Program-made: the position numbers and the translations under genes | In this document: piece by piece, positions 21,991 to 26,438 of the stretch | Position numbering within the stretch: the stretch's first letter is position 1 | How the letters are laid out: every line of letters starts with the position of its first letter | Notes under the pieces: model-generated | Told to the model about the DNA's origin: nothing | The model's database searches: none | The model's input: only the letters and a program-made list of their open reading frames with translations | NCBI GenBank assembly: GCA_000934455.1 | Contig: KN886611.1 | Location: 113,394 to 139,831 of the forward strand | Reading direction: 5' to 3' | DNA length: 26,438 bases | DNA from: Apostichopus parvimensis | Lineage: Eukaryota > Echinodermata > Holothuroidea > Aspidochirotida > Stichopodidae

Positions 21991-22694
21991 TTGCGTTTAT
22001 TTTAAAAATGACACAAAAGCAACTTGCAAACGATTTTATGATCATTTGTTTATGAAGAACATAACAACAATTCGTACAAAAGGTTGTTGTTTTCTGTTTA
22101 CTTTAAAGATATAGTTTCCATTAAGACAGACAAAGAAATATAGTCATGGCAGGAACTGGAGTGACATATTATACATGTTTTCATATTTATTGTATAAGAG
22201 GGTGACGTTTTATTACTAATTTGTTTTGTTTTACAAACGCTTGTTTCTATTCATTTATTTTCAGTAAAGTTTAATAATCAATTCTTATTAAAGCTATGTT
22301 CAAGGTGGTAGGTTGGTTATTTAAATATATTTATATAAGAGTTGTACTGATTATTACATACATGTGGTGTGACAATTTGAGGTTATGGGGGGGGGGGGGG
22401 GGTTCCTTAGCAAGTTTAAGAATTATTTAGCGCATTTCGAGGGATGGGGGCGTCGGTTTGCGTTTAGCGTTATTTGCTAGTTATTGTATTGTTGTATTTG
22501 GTTTGGTTTGGTTTCCATAACACCACGGTATCATTATATTCGTTTACAAATGATTTATAGTATAATTACTTATTGAGGAATACCACTTTGTGTTAAATCT
22601 AACGTTATCATAGACACAAATTCAGTTAGAGGTTTTAACTTTACCCCACGAACGAAGGGGTCACATTTAAATGATACGTAATTTTCAGGTTTAC
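21991..22694. other. Intron sequence with a 16-base G run
   Basis: AT-rich DNA. A run of 16 G lies at 22387-22402, and a G-rich patch with two CpG lies near 22440-22470. No exon seen. Confidence 0.5.
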
Positions 22695-23062
22695 TAGTCG
22701 TAATGACGATGGTCTAGGAAATGTCCTTGTTGTGCGAATGAGTCTATTGTTTAGAGATTAAACGGTTTGGAGTAATTTTTTTTTCTAGGATTAAGTGTTC
22801 ATGAAAATTGATGAGGGAGGTCCTCTTCCACAGCCACACATTTGTTTTAGTATTCTTACCAATTGACTCTTAATCCTAAAAGTAAATACCAAAAAGCAAG
22901 ACAAGAAAACTCTCTTCCACTATTTGACCTCTATCATCAATATTTATCAACACTTTATTATTGTACAAAAGACCATTAGTCAACCCAAAAAAACTCATTT
23001 AATCCGTAAACAATAGACTCATTCAACTAAGAAAGTGATCTAGACCATCGTCATTACTACTT
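22695..23062. mobile_element. Imperfect inverted-repeat element (foldback/MITE-like), about 365 bp
   Basis: The left arm contains GTAATGACGATGGTCTAG (22700-22717) and GAATGAGTCTATTGTTTA (22736-22753). Both recur exactly, inverted, at 23040-23057 and 23007-23024. That makes two separate perfect 18-bp blocks with similar spacing, and weaker similarity continues inwards. No coding capacity is visible. I cannot define target duplications or assign a superfamily. Confidence 0.75.
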
Positions 23063-23294
23063 TAGCTTTTCAGAGGAAGGCTTTTTGGTAATATTGACTC
23101 ATTGGTTATAGTTGTTGTTATTTTTATTTGTATATTTGTTGAATGTTTATATTGAGACTTCATTGTATTCTTTGTTTTCAAACACATAGTTTTAAGTATT
23201 TTATATTCCACACAATAAGGTGGTCGGGAGAGGTGATGTAATATTATATTTCTACAAGTTCCGTACTCACGTGACCCACTGACGGTGTACTTAC

Positions 23295-23414
23295 GTTATG
23301 ACTGGACGCTTTTACCAGGAGCTCTATGGCTGACCTATGTATTGACACACTGTCTTTGCTACTGATAGTAACACCTTTAGAGCACAAGGCTGTAATTGTT
23401 TGGACGTCATCGGC
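23295..23414 (-). CDS. Candidate 120-nt internal exon of the minus-strand gene
   Basis: The window is bounded by TTCAATAG and a consensus GTAAGT donor at 23289-23294. It is open for exactly 40 codons, phase 0 at both ends, so it joins in frame with the phase-0 start of 20517-20725. The peptide begins ADDVQTITALCSKGV and ends SAIELLVKASSHN. Joined, it leads into IPIYNVALILSF, giving the Leu/Ile rhythm of a leucine-rich repeat. A second donor, GTGAGT (23265-23270), lies 24 nt downstream in the same frame and would add eight residues (VSTPSVGH). The reading frame and splice sites are seen; membership of the gene is inferred. Confidence 0.5.
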
Positions 23415-24311
23415 CTATTGAACAAGATAAACATTGTTTTAGCAATAACATATTATAAATATTATGGTGTAGATTACTAAATATTTATTAAAATACGTAA
23501 TGTGATAAAATCCCACTCCACTAGTCTTTGTAATGATAAACAATGTCCATGAAGATTTCTGTAGTGTGTGAAGAGGCACAGTGATTGTAACCTGTATGGG
23601 TGCACTATACAGTGCATACGCAATGTTTGTACTAAGGACCCAACTCCTGAAATCCGACTTGTCTAAACGCTATCATGCCTTATATAGCAATGGTGACCAG
23701 TCGTCTTGTACGGGATGAAAAAATTAGTGCAAGTATAAACTATTGAGATTTAATCGTACGTAACTATCCATGGTTAATATGAAGGGAAGTAGCAGAATGT
23801 TATACATAACAGCTTAAGGAAGCAATAAAGAGCAGGATACTCCTTATGTATACCTTCCCAATCCCCCCTCTGCCCCTCCCCCCCCCCCTTCCTGAATACA
23901 CAAGCAAACACTTACAATAAGGCTAACTCAATTCACACAAAATAAAAGTATAACAAACCTTCTTCCATTGACCTGATTGGAGATCAAGATAACAGGCATT
24001 ACTCGGCCACAAAACTAGAGAATAACAAAAATTAAATAAACCAAAGTGTATGTATAAATTTAACCGGAGATATGTATTTAAGAATTTCAACCAATTAAAA
24101 GCTCAGGTACTTATATTTTGTTTCATATTGATACATTATGTCAATGAATATTTTTACCTTTTTCTTGTAATTTTGTCATACCTTGAACCAACCTCTGATA
24201 TAAGGGAGATTTTTTGATCAATGCAATACAAATACATCAATTTTATATTTTTTCATCAACGATGTATGATGGCCACAGCATAGAAGTATAGTTTAATGTT
24301 ACCCGTGTAGA
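23415..24311. other. Intron sequence with possible minor signals
   Basis: A minus-strand TATA-like TATATAAG lies at 23679-23686. A long C run lies at about 23878-23888. A 14-nt window near 23980 (GTCAATGGAAGAAG between AG and GT) would convert phase 1 to phase 0, which is the shift needed between the exons at 24458 and 23414. It is too short to accept on this evidence. Confidence 0.4.
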
Positions 24312-24352
24312 ACAAGTGTGTGTTACATTACATAGTCTGTACTGTAACCATT

Positions 24353-24462
24353 ATACCTTGTATTGTAACACACTGTAGTGTTAGCCATACATTGTATTGT
24401 AACATACTGTAGTGTTAGCCATACATTGTAATGTAACATAATGCAGGCTAGCCATACCTTGT
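24353..24462. repeat. 34-bp tandem repeat ending at an exon's splice donor
   Basis: Units start at 24353, 24387 and 24421 (34, 34 and 33 bp), with a partial at 24454. Each begins ATACCTTGTA or ATACATTGTA and continues TTGTAACA, then ACTGTAGTGTTAGCC or a variant. A degenerate relative lies at about 24312-24352. The partial last unit overlaps the donor of the exon at 24458-24534, so each unit carries a copy of that donor on the minus strand (CAAGGTAT, or CAATGTAT). Confidence 0.88.
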
Positions 24463-24534
24463 ACATTTTTTCTTTTTACTTCTTCGGGGATTTTCTTTGG
24501 TCTGATTGATTCAGGCAGTGTGCAGTTAAGAAAC
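24458..24534 (-). CDS. Candidate 77-nt exon of the minus-strand gene
   Basis: It is preceded by CACAG and followed by CAAG|GTATGG. It begins with one base that completes the split Ser codon (TC plus G) left by 25531-25739, so the join is in frame. It then encodes 25 residues, FLNCTLPESIRPKKI... ending KRKNVQ, plus one base (phase 1 out). The joined peptide KFREFSFLNCTLPESI fits the L..L.L..C.L pattern of a leucine-rich repeat. The basic, charged end may be a linker. The frame, phase and splice sites are direct observations. The outgoing phase does not match the phase-0 start of 23414, so at least one further exon or a different isoform is required. Confidence 0.55.
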
Positions 24535-25530
24535 CTGTGACAATATATAAAATAATCAAATGATATTGTGTTTCTCTGTAAATACTGACAGCCAGCTCAT
24601 CTTAATGATAGCACCTGGCCATGTATCTTAGTAATAATCATTCAGAGAATACATAATTATATTGTATCAGCAACATGTATATTTGCAATCATTTACATAG
24701 ACATAATAATGTCAAGAAAGTTGATGTGTTTCCATTTTTTTTTTAATTTAATCTAATTTCGCTTGAAATAATAGTGTTGTTAATTAATTTTCGATATTCA
24801 AAGTCCTCCTCTCCCCACTCTCAAATTAAAAGTTATTAAACACCATTAAACGTTTTCTTTTGTCCTACATGACAGAAATGTATTTATCGTTGAAATCAAC
24901 ATTGTCAAATACACATGTTAGGTGCTGCAGCTAAAGTAATTGTATTTGGCTATAAAAAAAAAACATGCTTACAAGAAAATGTGAGGCAAAGAACATTTGT
25001 TACATTTGTATCTGATGTACATTTATTTGGTTTATATCGTCAAGTTAATTTCAAAGCATAATTTATTTCTGTACTTCTTAATGAAATCAAAACATTGTAC
25101 ATTATATACAGGTCAATACAGACTATGAACATTGAACGAAAACTAAAATTATAAGGATACATGATGACAACGATCGCTGGTAATTTTCTTAGAGCTTTTC
25201 CAGATTTCTGTAAAGATATATGATCTAAAATTTTGCATACAGATGAACTTAAAATTCCATCTCAACAAACCATCATGTCCTTCTGTATGATGGCATCCTT
25301 GATATTATTTGTTTTTTATAACCTTTCGTCGGTTCCTTTTATTACAGGATTAAATTAACAGTCAGGCCTAAGTACTTTTACGCATTCTCTTACAAAGGCT
25401 CTTTAGTGGATAAGCAGTTTTCTAACAGTTTTATTTCATTGGGAATACATGATCGCATAACTTCTTAAATGTTTTATTATTACCCAAGATGTTCCTCTCT
25501 CATCATCATTTAATCGTGTAAGTTACTTAC
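24535..25530. other. Intron sequence
   Basis: AT-rich, with a poly-T run near 24736 and a small inverted repeat, CCATCAT...ATGATGG, near 25270-25293. On the minus strand a frame of about 55 codons starts after TTTACAG near 25213, but it lacks a convincing donor and is not called. Confidence 0.5.
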
Positions 25531-25739
25531 GAAAATTCCCTGAATTTTTGAGACGGCAGTACATAGTTCAATAATCCTACAATGTCTTCTTCAGTAATTT
25601 CTGTTTTTGCTCTTCCTGCATTCACCACGAACATCTCCATTGATGAGAGGCTTGGTAGAGCAATACCAGACTGGAGAATAATAGTATTGTTGTCAACCTT
25701 ACTGAAGGACCACTCCAGCTGTAGTTCAGATATTGGTAT
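25531..25739 (-). CDS. Internal exon, paralogue of 20517-20725; leucine-rich-repeat-like
   Basis: This exon is 209 nt, phase 0 in and phase 2 out, with acceptor TTTCTTCAG and donor GTAAGT (25525-25530). It starts IPISELQLEWSFSKVD, continues ILQSGIALPSLSSMEM and ends GLLNYVLPSQKFREF plus two bases. The Leu/Ile spacing and the join into SFLNCTLPESI of the exon at 24458-24534 look like leucine-rich repeats of the kind seen in NLR-type proteins. That family call is inference, and no NACHT or other diagnostic domain is in the window. A 92-codon frame over the same place (25622-25900) is a shadow in another frame that ignores the splice sites. Confidence 0.75.
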
Positions 25740-26438
25740 CTGAAGAAAGATAATCCAAATAATAAGAAAAAATTGAAAGTAATACTAATGCCCCGCACCT
25801 CTTTACCTATCCTTATATGAAAAACAAACAAATTCAACTCACTACATGAGAAGTATATACCGCAAGTACGTAGGTAAGTCAAAATGTATATTTTCCTCAT
25901 AAAACTATAGGAATAGTCCCGAGGATATATTTATACAACTGCTTGTAAATCTCGACTTAATATATCTAGGGCATAGTCCATCAACCCTTCAACCCCTCCA
26001 CAAACTTCCAGAAAAAATGCATGTGCCGGCTGGGTGATGACAATATACATGATAATAAATCAATTCGCTATAACAACTGACTTAAATGATTTGTAACAAG
26101 TAGCATCAACTTTATCATTTACTTCAACATCTACATCATAGCTTGGTGTAAGAACCCAAAACTAATTTGTACCAGTGAGTAATAAGAAATAAACTAGAAA
26201 ATCTTAGATATTAAATTATGTATTTGTGAGGATTAAACTATTTCATTTTACGTTGTACATTGTACACTCATCGACAATCATATTAGTAAAAGCAAGGCTG
26301 ATAAACCTAAATTTACATACTGTAACCAAAAAAACGTACTTTCCCTCCCGATACATACAGAGAAAATACAACCGACACACGCCAGTGTACAGCGTATATG
26401 TGTATATGTTATAATATGCATTTGTTATCCTGATAATT
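25740..26438. other. Intron or upstream sequence with an imperfect hairpin
   Basis: GGAATAGTCCCGAGGATATA at 25911 is roughly inverted at about 25957-25980 (TATATCTAGGGCATAGTCC), so a hairpin could form. A minus-strand frame with an ATG at 26050 runs 39 codons to 25931, including AHAFFLEVCGGVEGLMDYA. It overlaps the hairpin and is not assigned. The next upstream exon of the gene is not identifiable here. Confidence 0.45.

Noticed and set aside
5949-23888. Long G or C runs as G-quadruplex regulators
   Set aside because: They are single homopolymers, several within repeat copies, so slippage explains them better than selection.
1-26438. CRISPR array, operons, tRNA or rRNA genes
   Set aside because: No regularly spaced palindromic repeats, bacterial ribosome sites or tRNA-like box sequences were seen; the window is eukaryotic.

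Overview
This is AT-rich, intron-rich nuclear DNA from an animal. Three things indicate this: a decayed non-LTR retrotransposon of the L2/CR1-like type, a short hAT-type DNA transposon with a perfect 8-bp target duplication, and exon-sized open stretches bounded by GT/AG splice sites. There are no long open reading frames, no bacterial gene spacing, and no tRNA or rRNA that I can recognise. A marine invertebrate (for example an echinoderm or mollusc) is a reasonable guess, but the sequence alone does not settle it.

Positions 1-16.1 kb are mostly non-coding. They hold many small tandem duplications, a 34-bp minisatellite (8054-8402), a roughly 262-bp tandem array (about 8981-9700), and a promoter-like cluster (two octamers, a CRE and TATA boxes, 4925-5040). 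A dispersed, G/C-tract-bearing repeat is present in three copies: 3655-4125 (+), 5755-6345 (-) and 16107-16585 (-). A 412-bp hAT-type MITE lies at 13953-14364, flanked by GTTTAGGG on both sides. Several short exon-like windows occur here, but only one (13040-13087, minus) seemed worth listing, at low confidence.

Positions about 16.8-20.3 kb hold one plus-strand LINE copy. It keeps recognisable ORF1, endonuclease and reverse-transcriptase domains, but stops, frameshifts and lost catalytic residues have killed it.

Positions 20.5-25.8 kb contain the best evidence for a host gene, on the minus strand. Two paralogous exons (25531-25739 and 20517-20725) have exactly the same length (209 nt), the same phases (0 in, 2 out), and the same GTAAGT donors and TTTCTTCAG acceptors. 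A 77-nt exon (24458-24534) joins the first in phase, and a 120-nt exon (23295-23414) joins the second in phase. The peptides read like irregular leucine-rich repeats, possibly of an NLR-type immune protein, but that family call is inference. The gene runs off the right edge and probably continues to the left beyond the LINE, which sits antisense to it. The introns hold a three-copy tandem array, an inverted-repeat element with two perfect 18-bp arm blocks, and a 34-bp tandem array that repeats the exon's own splice-donor sequence.
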